NCBI GenBank assembly: GCA_017404985.1
Contig: JAFRBK010000052.1
Coordinates: 1-64,000 of the forward strand
Source of the DNA: Clostridia bacterium
GTDB lineage: Bacteria; Bacillota; Clostridia; Christensenellales; Aristaeellaceae
Direction of reading: 5' to 3'
Length of the DNA stretch: 64,000 nt
Position 1 is the first letter of the stretch. Every line of letters starts with the position of its first letter. The notes below the pieces were generated by a model. It saw only the letters and a list, made by a program, of their open reading frames with translations. It was not told the origin of the DNA and made no database searches. The translations under genes were made by a program, and so were the position numbers. Positions 42,707-51,924 of this stretch are shown here, piece by piece.

Positions 42707-43666
42707 CTAAACATTATGACATGCTACAAAATGCCCGGGAGCGCATTCACGCATGGCGGGGCAGCTTTCCATGCAGGCGGATGTAGCTCTGGAACAGCGA
42801 GTCCGGAAAGGACAACCGCTTGGCACTTTCAGCGGGCTGGGTACGTCTCCTTCCAAGACAATACGGCGTTGTTTCCGGCTTTCACGCGGATCCGGTACCG
42901 GAACAGCGCTCATCAAGCTGACCGTATACGGATGCAAGGGATGCTTTGTCAGCTCATTTGCACAAGCCAGTTCCATCATATGGCCTAGATACATGACCGC
43001 GATACGGTTTGAGATGTGTTTGACAACACTGATGTCATGGGCAATAAACAAGTAAGTCAGGCTCAGGCGCTGCTGCAATTCTTCAAGCATATTGATAACC
43101 TGCGCCTGAATGGAAACATCCAGAGCGCTGACTGGCTCATCGCATACAATAAATTCGGGGCGAGACGCCAAGGCTCTTGCTATACCGATCCGCTGTCGCT
43201 GTCCACCGCTGAATTCATGTGCGTAACGTGTTGCGTGTTCCGTATTCAAGCCTACGAGCGTCATTAACTCCCGAATCCGATTTTCCCGTTCCTGCTTGGT
43301 TGTGCAAAGCTTATGAACGTCGATTGGTTCGGCAACGATATCTGCTACTGTCATTCTGGGATTTAAGGAAGAATATGGATCCTGGAAGACCATTTGTGCC
43401 CGTTTACGAAATTCTCGAAGGGATGATTTATCTCCTATTTTTTTTCCATCAAACCATATTTCCCCGGCTGTTGGGGTATATAGATGAAGCAAGGTCCTCC
43501 CGACAGTCGTTTTGCCACAACCACTTTCGCCTACCAAACCCAGTGTTTCACCTTTTTCAATGTCAAAAGATACATCATCGACCGCTTTCAACATTGTTGT
43601 TTTCAGAAAGCCAGTGGAGATGGGAAAATACTGTTTCAGCCCTTTGACTTCCAGCAGTTTATTCAT
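42707..43666 (-). CDS. oppF: Oligopeptide ABC ATPase, OppF-like (operon 1)
   Basis: A 319-residue ABC ATPase: Walker [10 protein letters not shown], signature [15 protein letters not shown], Walker [16 protein letters not shown], switch His IAHDISVV. The oligopeptide-type C-terminal tail has [15 protein letters not shown], whose cysteines may bind an Fe-S cluster as in relatives. The ATG overlaps the OppD stop by four bases (ATGA), so the two ATPases are coupled. Confidence 0.92.
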   Translation of the reverse strand: MNKLLEVKGLKQYFPISTGFLKTTMLKAVDDVSFDIEKGETLGLVGESGCGKTTVGRTLLHLYTPTAGEIWFDGKKIGDKSSLREFRKRAQMVFQDPYSSLNPRMTVADIVAEPIDVHKLCTTKQERENRIRELMTLVGLNTEHATRYAHEFSGGQRQRIGIARALASRPEFIVCDEPVSALDVSIQAQVINMLEELQQRLSLTYLFIAHDISVVKHISNRIAVMYLGHMMELACANELTKHPLHPYTVSLMSAVPVPDPRESRKQRRIVLEGDVPSPLKVPSGCPFRTRCSRATSACMESCPAMRECAPGHFVACHNV

Positions 43667-44673
43667 CCGAGCTCTCCTTCTGACGGCTGAGCATCAAAGC
43701 ATACACCGTCTTTAACATTCATCCAGCAAGCTGACAAATGATCATGTGCTACCCAGTATTCTTTCGGTTTTTCTTTCAGGCATATTTTCATGGCACGTTC
43801 GCACCGGGGAGAAAAAGGACATCCTGGAGGCATATGAAGCAAGTCAATCGGCGTGCCGGCGATTGGTATCAGAGGAGTTTTTTCATCATCATTCATGTCC
43901 GGGATGGAACGCATCAGCCCGCGGGTATATTCGTGTTTCGGATGATAGAAGATTTCGTCTGTTGTTCCGCGTTCACAAACACCACCTGCATACATGACAA
44001 TGACCTCATCACATACATTTGCGATGACGCCCATATCATGCGTAATCATCATGATTGCCATACCAAATTCCTTCTGGAGTCGCATCATCAGCTCGAGAAT
44101 CTGAGCCTGAATGGTGACGTCCAAAGCAGTTGTCGGTTCATCAGCAATCAGAATATCCGGTTCACAGGCCAAAGCCATAGCAATCATGACGCGCTGGCGC
44201 ATTCCTCCGCTCAACTCGTAGGCATATTGATGAATGCGTTTTTCTGGTTCATTAATTCCGACAAGGCGCAACATCTCAATGGCCCGCGTGTGAGCCTGTT
44301 CCCGGTTTCTGTCCGTATGCATCATGATTGCTTCACGCAGCTGATTGCCAATTGTAAAGGTGGGATTCAGGCTGGTCATGGGATCCTGAAAAATAATACT
44401 AATCTTATTTCCACGAATATGGCGCATTTCCTCATCGCTTTTTCCAACCAACTCCTCCCCCCTGAACTTAATGGAGCCGGAGACAATGCGGCCGGGGTGG
44501 GTCAAAATCTGCAAAATGGAATAAGCTGTAACACTTTTTCCGCTGCCGCTTTCGCCAACAATGCCCAAAACTTTTCCTTCTTCCAGATTGAAACAGAGTC
44601 CGTTTACTGCCTTAACTTCACCAGCAGCTGTGAAAAAAGAGGTATGTAAATCCTTGACTTCAAGCAAACTCAT
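43663..44673 (-). CDS. oppD: Oligopeptide ABC ATPase, OppD-like (operon 1)
   Basis: A 336-residue ABC ATPase: [48 protein letters not shown]. The C-terminal oligopeptide-type tail carries [15 protein letters not shown]. It pairs with OppF to drive peptide uptake. ATG 44673 lies nine bases after GAGGAGG, better than the upstream frame start. Confidence 0.92.
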   Translation of the reverse strand: MSLLEVKDLHTSFFTAAGEVKAVNGLCFNLEEGKVLGIVGESGSGKSVTAYSILQILTHPGRIVSGSIKFRGEELVGKSDEEMRHIRGNKISIIFQDPMTSLNPTFTIGNQLREAIMMHTDRNREQAHTRAIEMLRLVGINEPEKRIHQYAYELSGGMRQRVMIAMALACEPDILIADEPTTALDVTIQAQILELMMRLQKEFGMAIMMITHDMGVIANVCDEVIVMYAGGVCERGTTDEIFYHPKHEYTRGLMRSIPDMNDDEKTPLIPIAGTPIDLLHMPPGCPFSPRCERAMKICLKEKPKEYWVAHDHLSACWMNVKDGVCFDAQPSEGELG

Positions 44674-44687
44674 AAAATCAAACCTCC

Positions 44688-45743
44688 TCAATTCCGCAGT
44701 TTCGGATCAAAAGCATCACGGAGTCCATTCCCCAGCAGGTTGAAACTAAGGACAATCAGGAAAATACTTAAGGCGGGGAAAATTAGCTGATAGGGATAAG
44801 AACGCAGGGATGTGCGAGCATCGCTGGCCAATGAACCAAGGCTTGGCATGGGGACAGATACCCCCAAACCCAGAAAGCTCAAGAAGCTCTCTGTAAAGAT
44901 AGCACTTGGTATCTGCATTGCTGCAATGATGATGATGACACTGACACAGTTAGGGATCATGTGTTTTCGAATGATCCGGGCAGGGCCGGCACCGATTGCT
45001 TTGCTAGCAAGAACATATTCCTGCTCCTTAATGGACAGAATCTGTCCTCGAACCTGGCGCGCCATGCTGACCCAATATAACAGGCCAAATACGATAAAGA
45101 TACTTACCATCCCAGCGCCAAGACGGGAGATCAGCTCATTTTTTGAAGTGGAAACCCAGTCTTTTATAGCAACACTCAACAGTATGACAATAAGGACATC
45201 TGGCAAACTGTAGATAATATCCACTATCCGCATCATGACCATATCTACTTTTCCACCGAAGTAACCAGAAATTGAACCGTAAATGATACCAATAACAATA
45301 ACAATCAAAGCAGAGAAAATGCCTACCAACAAACTGATGCGGGTTCCATAGATGACCCGAATAGCATAATCCCGACCCAAGTTATCAGTTCCCATGATAT
45401 GAGGAAAAATATTCTGGCCTTTATTTATTTTCGCTTGCTCTTTTGCAGAATACTGAAAGGGTCCCAGATTCTGAGCGGTGACATCCTGCTTTGTGTAGGT
45501 ATAAGGATAGAAAGTTGGGACGATGAAAGCAATCAGCGCAACCAAAACAATAATGATCAGGCTAATCATGGCAATTTTGTTTTTTCGAAGGCGTCTCATG
45601 GCATCTTTCATGAAGGAGACAGATTCCCGCATGGTAACCTGCTGAGCCTTTTCTTCTTCTGAAGCGGTTTCAAACAGTGCCGGATCAATCTGAAGACTCA
45701 GTAGGTTTTTTATTTTTTTCCCTTCTGCCTTTTTTTCAGTCAT
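44688..45743 (-). CDS. oppC: Oligopeptide ABC permease, OppC-like (operon 1)
   Basis: A 351-residue membrane protein with a long cytoplasmic N-terminus (about 55 residues), six membrane segments and the EAA-type loop (ASKAIGAGPARIIRKHMIPN). It forms the channel with OppB. ATG 45743 follows AGAGGA. The gap to OppD is 14 bases. Confidence 0.9.
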   Translation of the reverse strand: MTEKKAEGKKIKNLLSLQIDPALFETASEEEKAQQVTMRESVSFMKDAMRRLRKNKIAMISLIIIVLVALIAFIVPTFYPYTYTKQDVTAQNLGPFQYSAKEQAKINKGQNIFPHIMGTDNLGRDYAIRVIYGTRISLLVGIFSALIVIVIGIIYGSISGYFGGKVDMVMMRIVDIIYSLPDVLIVILLSVAIKDWVSTSKNELISRLGAGMVSIFIVFGLLYWVSMARQVRGQILSIKEQEYVLASKAIGAGPARIIRKHMIPNCVSVIIIIAAMQIPSAIFTESFLSFLGLGVSVPMPSLGSLASDARTSLRSYPYQLIFPALSIFLIVLSFNLLGNGLRDAFDPKLRN

Positions 45744-45799
45744 TCGGATTCCTCTTTCATATACATGTTGTTTAGCTGGTTAATTATCGTGTGATTTGA

Positions 45800-46735
45800 T
45801 CAGCCAAGATCAATCCGAGGATCTATTACTTTGTACAGAATATCCCCGATAAAATTCATCAAAATAATCATCGTAGCAAGAAAGATGGTAACACCCATGA
45901 TCATCATGTAGTCGGTTCGAAGCATGCTGTTTGTAAACAGCCGGCCCAATCCAGGAACACTGAAAATGTTTTCAACCACCATGCTACCAGTCAGGATATA
46001 AGCCATCATTGGTCCAGCGTAGGTAATTACAGGGGTAAGGGTGTTTTTTAAAGCATGCTTGAAGATAATCTGGCTGTTTTTGACACCTTTCGCTTTAGCG
46101 GTTCTAATATAGTCCTGACCAAGCACATCCAACATAGAACTACGTTGAAGTTTTGTCACATATGCCATGGGATATAAACTCAGGCTGATGATGGGGAGAA
46201 TTAAACCGCCAGGCTGGTTTCCCAAGGAAGGAAGCCAGGCAAGCTGCAGAGCAAAAACGAGCAGTAAAATCGTTGCCATCACGAAAGAAGGCATAGAAAC
46301 CAATGCCGTTGTAATAATCTGAATGATTTTATCCAGAAAACGATCTCGCTGAAGAGCAGCAATTGAGCCCAAGATAACGCCCAAAACAATTGCAATGATC
46401 CCCGCGGTAAACCCTATTCTAGCCGAATATGAGAACCCCCCCAAAATCAAATCAATCACAGTATTTCCAACCCAACCGGTTGAGAGACCAAAATCTCCAT
46501 GAAGGATGTTTACAAGATAATTCCAAAATTGGACAGTGACCGGTTTATCGAAACCATATTTAGCTTCCAAAGCAGCTATTACCGCATCACTTTTTGCTTT
46601 TTCACTGGAAAAAGGGGAAGCCGGAATGGCGTGCATAACAAAAAAAGTAATGGCTATGACGAGGAAAATAGTCAGAAATGCCATCAATAGACGCTTAACC
46701 AGATATGAGAGGAACTTCGCGTTCATATTCACCAT
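45800..46735 (-). CDS. oppB: Oligopeptide ABC permease, OppB-like (operon 1)
   Basis: A 311-residue permease with six membrane segments and the loop TAKAKGVKNSQIIFKHALKN. It is the first gene of the operon B-C-D-F-A. ATG 46735 or ATG 46726 could be the start; AAAGG lies close to the first. A promoter-like pair lies at 46865-46893. The operon is more AT-rich than the second Opp operon next to it. Confidence 0.9.
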   Translation of the reverse strand: MVNMNAKFLSYLVKRLLMAFLTIFLVIAITFFVMHAIPASPFSSEKAKSDAVIAALEAKYGFDKPVTVQFWNYLVNILHGDFGLSTGWVGNTVIDLILGGFSYSARIGFTAGIIAIVLGVILGSIAALQRDRFLDKIIQIITTALVSMPSFVMATILLLVFALQLAWLPSLGNQPGGLILPIISLSLYPMAYVTKLQRSSMLDVLGQDYIRTAKAKGVKNSQIIFKHALKNTLTPVITYAGPMMAYILTGSMVVENIFSVPGLGRLFTNSMLRTDYMMIMGVTIFLATMIILMNFIGDILYKVIDPRIDLG

Positions 46736-46864
46736 CCAAACCTTTGAAATAATAAGGGGAAATATTTGTCGTTACGGAAACAATTAAGTTTATCATATTT
46801 CTTGATAATCCGCAAGGAAGCGGATAAGCAGAACGAATAAAGAACAGAAAATTTGACGAAAAAT

Positions 46865-46893
46865 ATTATGGAATGCTAATATTACCTGAACAA
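46865..46893 (-). promoter_or_regulatory. Possible promoter of Opp operon 1
   Basis: On the minus strand TTGTTC (46888-46893) and CATAAT (46865-46870) are 17 bases apart, about 130 bases before OppB. Confidence 0.5.
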
Positions 46894-46945
46894 AACTGTG
46901 GCGATCATTCGTACAGTTTGAAAAAATGAAGACGGAAGGTATGGC

Positions 46946-47329
46946 ATGAAAATAAAGCCGACAAATATGAAGATGCATAACTTATCCCAAAAGATACTGC
47001 AATTTGTGCCCTACCTGGCTACATCGCTGCTTTATCCGTTGTATGCCTATTTTTCTTCGGGGAGGAGCCTGCTGAAACTGATGGACGCCATGACGATTAC
47101 CGGGCTGGTGTTCATCGTTCTCGGCATCATCTATTCCATGGTCCGCCGCGGGGATTTCGACATTACGGAATACATGGCCCGGCGGAGCGTGCGGAAGGGA
47201 AACGTGAAGCCGTTCAAGGCCTTTAAAGAGGACAAAAAAGAAGAAAGAAAGGACAGCCTGAACTATCCTTTCTGGACGGGACTTGCATTATTGGCGGTTT
47301 CGGCGCTGCTGACGATTTTCGTTTACTGA
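46946..47329 (+). CDS. Small membrane protein, DUF3899-like
   Basis: A 127-residue protein with three hydrophobic stretches (residues 20-36, 48-64 and 108-126) and a basic loop ([20 protein letters not shown]). It resembles DUF3899 membrane proteins of Firmicutes, whose function is unknown. ATG 46946 follows GGAAGG. It is the only plus-strand gene between two minus-strand Opp operons, and its end overlaps the end of OppF of operon 2 by seven bases. Confidence 0.7.
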   Translation: MKIKPTNMKMHNLSQKILQFVPYLATSLLYPLYAYFSSGRSLLKLMDAMTITGLVFIVLGIIYSMVRRGDFDITEYMARRSVRKGNVKPFKAFKEDKKEERKDSLNYPFWTGLALLAVSALLTIFVY

Positions 47330-48270
47330 CCGGCCAGCTTGGCATACCGCTTTGCCTGCTCAGGCGTGCAATAGACATAGTGCTCCGGACGGATTTCGCG
47401 CATGGCGTAATCCGGGCCGGTTTTTTCTTCCGTGGCATCCGCATAAACGATCGGCTCACGCTGCTTTTCAATGATCGGGTCCGGCATGGGGACCGCGCTG
47501 AGCAGGGAGACAGTATAGGGGTGCAGCGGATAGGCGAAAAGCTCTTCCGTTTCGGAGATTTCCACAATCCGCCCCAGATGGATGACCGCGATCCTGTCCG
47601 CGATAAAGCGGACGACGGACAGGTCATGGGCGATGAACAGGTAGGTCAGGGATTTTTCGTTTTTCAGCTTGTTCATCAGGTTCAGCACCTGGGCGCGGAT
47701 GGAAACATCCAGAGCGGAGATCGGCTCATCCGCGACCACCAGCTTCGGCTCCATGATCAGGGCCCGGGCGATGCCGACGCGCTGGCGCTGGCCGCCGGAG
47801 AACTCATGGGGATACCTGGACTTATGCTCCGGAAGCAGGCCGACCTCCTCGAGGGCCCGATCCACCTTGGCAATGCGGTCTTCCTCGTTTTGATACAGAT
47901 GGAAATTATACAGGCCTTCGGAGATGATATATTCAATGGTTGCGCGCTCGTTCAGGGAGGCGGCGGGATCCTGGAAGATCATCTGGATATTCCGGATGAC
48001 CTGGGTATCCTCCTGCTTGCTGAGCTTGCCGGAAATCCGCTTTCCCTCAAAGGTGATTTCCCCGGCGCTGAGCTCGTTGATCCGCATGATGGCGCGGCCG
48101 ATGGTGGTTTTTCCGCTGCCGGATTCGCCCACCAGCGCGAAGGTTTCCCCTTTGTAAATATCAAAATTGGCATCCTGGACAGCCTTGAACTTCTGCTTTC
48201 CGCCGTTATCAAAGGAAATCTCCACATTTTTCAGCGAGAGCAGCACTTCCCGGTTATTCTGTTCTGACAT
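47323..48270 (-). CDS. oppF: Oligopeptide ABC ATPase, OppF-like (operon 2)
   Basis: A 315-residue ABC ATPase: [49 protein letters not shown]. The last 60 residues differ from operon 1 and lack the cysteine-rich tail. ATG 48270 follows AAAGGAGG, and the frame overlaps the end of OppD by 17 bases. Confidence 0.92.
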   Translation of the reverse strand: MSEQNNREVLLSLKNVEISFDNGGKQKFKAVQDANFDIYKGETFALVGESGSGKTTIGRAIMRINELSAGEITFEGKRISGKLSKQEDTQVIRNIQMIFQDPAASLNERATIEYIISEGLYNFHLYQNEEDRIAKVDRALEEVGLLPEHKSRYPHEFSGGQRQRVGIARALIMEPKLVVADEPISALDVSIRAQVLNLMNKLKNEKSLTYLFIAHDLSVVRFIADRIAVIHLGRIVEISETEELFAYPLHPYTVSLLSAVPMPDPIIEKQREPIVYADATEEKTGPDYAMREIRPEHYVYCTPEQAKRYAKLAGQ

Positions 48271-49324
48271 GGAAAGCGCCTCCTTTCGACGTCATGCGGG
48301 CAATCTTTTCATGCAGGTTCTGGATCGCGGCGGGTTTTTCCACCTTGGGGGCCCGGGGATCCAGCAGCCAGGTCTTGGCATAATGGGTATCGCTGACCTT
48401 GAAGAATGGGGGTTCCTTGGCGAAGTCGATCTTCAGGGCTTTGGGATTCCGCGGCGCGAAGGCATCTCCATCGATCTTGTTAAAGAGGGACGGCGGGGTT
48501 CCGGTGATATAGTACAGGTCTTCGCCCTTGACGCCCAGCTGCGGCAGGGCGGACAGGAGCGCCCAGGTGTAGGGATGCTGGGGATCGTAGAAGATCTCAT
48601 TTACGGTGCCGTATTCAATGATCTGGCCGCCGTACATGACGCCGACCCGGTCCGCTACGTTGGCCACCACGCCCAGGTCGTGAGTGATATAAATCGTGGT
48701 GAAGCCCAGCTCCTTCTGCAAATCCTTGATCAGCTTGATAATCTGGGCCTGGATGGTCACGTCCAGCGCGGTGGTGGGCTCATCGCAGATCAGGATTTCC
48801 GGGTGGCAGGAAAGGGCGATGGCGATGACGATCCGCTGCCGCATGCCGCCGGAATACTGGAAGGGATAATTGTCGAAGCGCTCCGCGGCGTTGGGAATGC
48901 CGACGCGGCCCATGATGCTGATGGCCTGGGCCTTGGCTTCCGATTTGGAAAGCTTCTGGTGCTTTTCAATGACTTCCGTGATCTGGGAGCCGATGGTCCG
49001 GATGGGGTTCAGGGAGGTCATGGGATCCTGGAAGACGGTGGCGATTTTGACACCGCGGATGGACGCCCACTCCTTTTCCGTTTTCAGTTTGGTCAGGTCC
49101 TGGCCGTGGTACATGATGGAGCCGTTCGTGATTTTCCCGTTGGATTCCAGCATGCCGGTGAAAGTTTTGGTAAAAACGGATTTCCCGCTGCCGGACTCGC
49201 CGACGATGGCGAAGGTTTCCCCGGTATACAGGTCCAGGGAGACTTTCCGGATGGCCGTGAGATAATTCTCACGAACCCGGAACTGGACTTCAATGTCCTT
49301 GGCTGAAATAATAATCTCGCTCAT
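48254..49324 (-). CDS. oppD: Oligopeptide ABC ATPase, OppD-like (operon 2)
   Basis: A 356-residue ABC ATPase: [52 protein letters not shown]. The C-terminus has the oligopeptide-type extension. ATG 49324 has GGAGGG seven bases upstream; a longer frame has no site. It follows OppC by 10 bases. Confidence 0.92.
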   Translation of the reverse strand: MSEIIISAKDIEVQFRVRENYLTAIRKVSLDLYTGETFAIVGESGSGKSVFTKTFTGMLESNGKITNGSIMYHGQDLTKLKTEKEWASIRGVKIATVFQDPMTSLNPIRTIGSQITEVIEKHQKLSKSEAKAQAISIMGRVGIPNAAERFDNYPFQYSGGMRQRIVIAIALSCHPEILICDEPTTALDVTIQAQIIKLIKDLQKELGFTTIYITHDLGVVANVADRVGVMYGGQIIEYGTVNEIFYDPQHPYTWALLSALPQLGVKGEDLYYITGTPPSLFNKIDGDAFAPRNPKALKIDFAKEPPFFKVSDTHYAKTWLLDPRAPKVEKPAAIQNLHEKIARMTSKGGAFHVRTE

Positions 49325-49334
49325 GTCTGCCCTC

Positions 49335-50264
49335 CTACCGATGTGTGCGCGGATCGGTCGCGTCCGCCAGCTTCTGTCCCACAACATACAGGGAAATGGC
49401 GATGGCGGCCAGCACCAGCACCGGAATCCAGAACAGGTGCGGATACCCGGTCATAAACGATTTATACTGGGAAATCGTCCGGCCGAGGGAAGCGTAGTTG
49501 GTGCCGAGACCCAGCCCCATATAGGAGAGGAACACCTCATAGGAAATCAGGCTGGGAATTTCCCGGGAAATATAGGTCACGATGACGGAGACCAGATAGG
49601 GAAGAATGTTCTTAATGATCATCGTGAAGGTTTTTGTGCCCAGGCACTTGCTGGCCAGGTTATACTCCCGGTCGCGGATAATCATGACCTGGGTGCGGAT
49701 GAAATAGGCGACATAGATCCAGTCGATGCAGACCATGACGAAGATCAGGGAGCCCAGGCCCGCGCCGAGCACATAGGAAAGGATCATGGCCAGGAGCAGG
49801 TAGGGCACATTGGAGACGACGTTGTAGACTTCAATCATCCACTTATCCATCTTCTTACTGAACCCCCAGACCGCTCCGACCAGGATGCCGATCACCATAA
49901 TGATGGCGGTGCTGACAAAGCTGACGAGGATGGAATTCCGCGCACCGGCCCAGACCACGTCCCAGACTTCGTTGCCGATATTATCCGTTCCGAAGAGGTG
50001 CTCGCTGCTGGGGGGAAGGTATTTCATTTCCGAATTATTGATATTCGGCGCGACGGTGGGGGAATAGCCGGAATGCATGGGCTGGATCAGCGCGAAAGCG
50101 ACCAGCGCAATCACGAAGATCGACAGGAATACCGTGACCTTGCTCCGGATAAACGTGCGCCAGACGGATTTCCAGTAGGAATACCGCGGAGCCGCAATAT
50201 GTTCCGATTCCCGCTCGTCAAACTCCGCAAATTCAAACAGATTATCTTCGATTCTTTCCATCAT
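49335..50264 (-). CDS. oppC: Oligopeptide ABC permease, OppC-like (operon 2)
   Basis: A 309-residue permease with six membrane segments and the coupling loop ASKCLGTKTFTMIIKNILPY. Its ATGA overlaps the OppB stop, so the two channel subunits are coupled. The N-terminal 35 residues are acidic and cytoplasmic. Confidence 0.9.
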   Translation of the reverse strand: MMERIEDNLFEFAEFDERESEHIAAPRYSYWKSVWRTFIRSKVTVFLSIFVIALVAFALIQPMHSGYSPTVAPNINNSEMKYLPPSSEHLFGTDNIGNEVWDVVWAGARNSILVSFVSTAIIMVIGILVGAVWGFSKKMDKWMIEVYNVVSNVPYLLLAMILSYVLGAGLGSLIFVMVCIDWIYVAYFIRTQVMIIRDREYNLASKCLGTKTFTMIIKNILPYLVSVIVTYISREIPSLISYEVFLSYMGLGLGTNYASLGRTISQYKSFMTGYPHLFWIPVLVLAAIAISLYVVGQKLADATDPRTHR

Positions 50265-51760
50265 GATCTACCTGCCTTATCTGTCAGGGATATACGGGGA
50301 TCCACTTTGGTGAGGATAATGTCTCCGAGAAGAACAGACAGCACGGAGATGGTGGAGAACAGGAAGGTCAGGGCGATGATCATGGTGTTGTTATACTGGT
50401 TGATGGCGTTCGGAAGCATTTTGCCCATGCCGCCGACGGAATAAATTGCTTCGGTGATAATCGCGCCTGTGATACAGCCGGCCAGGGAACTGGGGATGCC
50501 GTGGGCAATCGGAATGCTGGCGTTCTTGAAAATATGGGAACGGAAGATTTCCTTCCGGCTCAGGCCCTTCGCCTTGGCAAACTTGACATAATCCGAATTC
50601 ATCTGGTCCACGACATAGCGCCGGATCCACAGCATCAGCGAGGAGATCGACGGCAGGGCCAGGGAGATGATCGGGAGGATCCAGCTCCGGATATCGGAGG
50701 GACCGAAGGTGGTGAACACGGAGGGCAGGCCGAACAGGGTGGTGCCCAGATAACGGAAGATATAGATATACGCGAGGGAGGGCACCGAGGTGATAAAGAT
50801 AATATAGAGCATGCCCAGTTTATCAATCACGCCGTCCTTGTTCCGGGCCATGGCCACGCCGACCGGCAGGCCGATGCCGTATGCAAGGAGCAGGGCGAAA
50901 ATTCCCATCGTAAAGGAGGTGCCGACCATGGAAGACTGGTCCTTGAAGGTGGTATAGTTCGCGTAATGATCCGTGAACTTCTTCTTATCCATGCGGTCCA
51001 GGTTTTCCTTATAGGTCAGGGACCCGAAATTAATTGCCGAGGAACCGGTTTCCCCGGTTTCATAGGTGACATCGCGCTTGACTTCCGTTCCCTGGGAAGA
51101 GAACATGACGCTCAGCGCCTCCAGCCCCTGATAGGTGGGGTAGGATTCCCCCATGTTCAGGGTGATGAAATTCTGATGGATGAACGGGAAATGGGAATCG
51201 GTATACAGCAGATACTTATGATAGGTGCCGCTGCCGATCAGGGCCAGGCCGCCGGTGGGCGTCCGGCCGAAATAGACCTTGCGCTCCAGATCCGGATTAT
51301 TGGGATCCTGCACGCTGTAGATGGTATCAACGCGGACCAGGTTGCTGAACCATTTCCACAGGCGCTGGAGAAGCGGCACATCTTTATAGGCATAGGCCCG
51401 CTTGCTGACGGTATAATAACCGATGGTATATCCCTTCGATTCATAAAGCGCGACAAAATCCGCCGTTTCCTTCGAATCGGGATTCAGCGCGTTTTTGATT
51501 TCGTCGCTGCCGGCCTCATACAGCTCCAGGCAGTAATCATTGATTCTGACATAGTCCAGGTAGCCCAGCTTCTGCCAGGTATTATAGACGTAGTCAGTTT
51601 TCTCGTCCGGTTTTCCGCCGAGTTTCCGGTAGGTGGCGTCCTCAAAAAAAATGTTATCCCTCGGAACGAGGGCGAAGACCAGCGTGAACACCACCAGCAT
51701 GATGATGATAATGGAGATGACGGAACGGAGGAGGCGTTTCAGGATATACCCCTTTTTCAT
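50261..51760 (-). CDS. oppB: Oligopeptide ABC permease, OppB-like, with large extracellular insert
   Basis: A 499-residue permease, much longer than the 311 residues of its operon 1 counterpart. After the first membrane segment (residues 10-31) comes an insert of about 240 residues predicted outside the cell (DNIFFEDATYRKLGGKPDEK and on). The remaining five segments and the loop FAKAKGLSRKEIFRSHIFKN follow. Such inserts are seen in some Firmicute peptide permeases. ATG 51760 follows AGAGGAAGG. Confidence 0.88.
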   Translation of the reverse strand: MKKGYILKRLLRSVISIIIIMLVVFTLVFALVPRDNIFFEDATYRKLGGKPDEKTDYVYNTWQKLGYLDYVRINDYCLELYEAGSDEIKNALNPDSKETADFVALYESKGYTIGYYTVSKRAYAYKDVPLLQRLWKWFSNLVRVDTIYSVQDPNNPDLERKVYFGRTPTGGLALIGSGTYHKYLLYTDSHFPFIHQNFITLNMGESYPTYQGLEALSVMFSSQGTEVKRDVTYETGETGSSAINFGSLTYKENLDRMDKKKFTDHYANYTTFKDQSSMVGTSFTMGIFALLLAYGIGLPVGVAMARNKDGVIDKLGMLYIIFITSVPSLAYIYIFRYLGTTLFGLPSVFTTFGPSDIRSWILPIISLALPSISSLMLWIRRYVVDQMNSDYVKFAKAKGLSRKEIFRSHIFKNASIPIAHGIPSSLAGCITGAIITEAIYSVGGMGKMLPNAINQYNNTMIIALTFLFSTISVLSVLLGDIILTKVDPRISLTDKAGRS

Positions 51761-51838
51761 AAAACCAAAACCTTCCTCTTACAACAAGCTTCCTATTAAG
51801 ACAAGCTGCCTTTTAAACATGCTTCCCCACAGGGAAAG

Positions 51839-51872
51839 GCGAAAGCCGGGAGAATGCTCTTCCGGCTTCCGC
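51839..51872 (-). terminator. Hairpin between OppA and OppB of operon 2
   Basis: GCGAAAGCCGG and CCGGCTTCCGC form a stem with a 12-base loop and a weak T-rich tail on the minus strand. It probably gives partial termination, so more binding protein than permease is made. Confidence 0.6.
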
Positions 51873-51924
51873 CTTGGTTTCATTGGTTGAACCTACAGAG
51901 GTTCTGTTCCGACCGGACCGAAAA

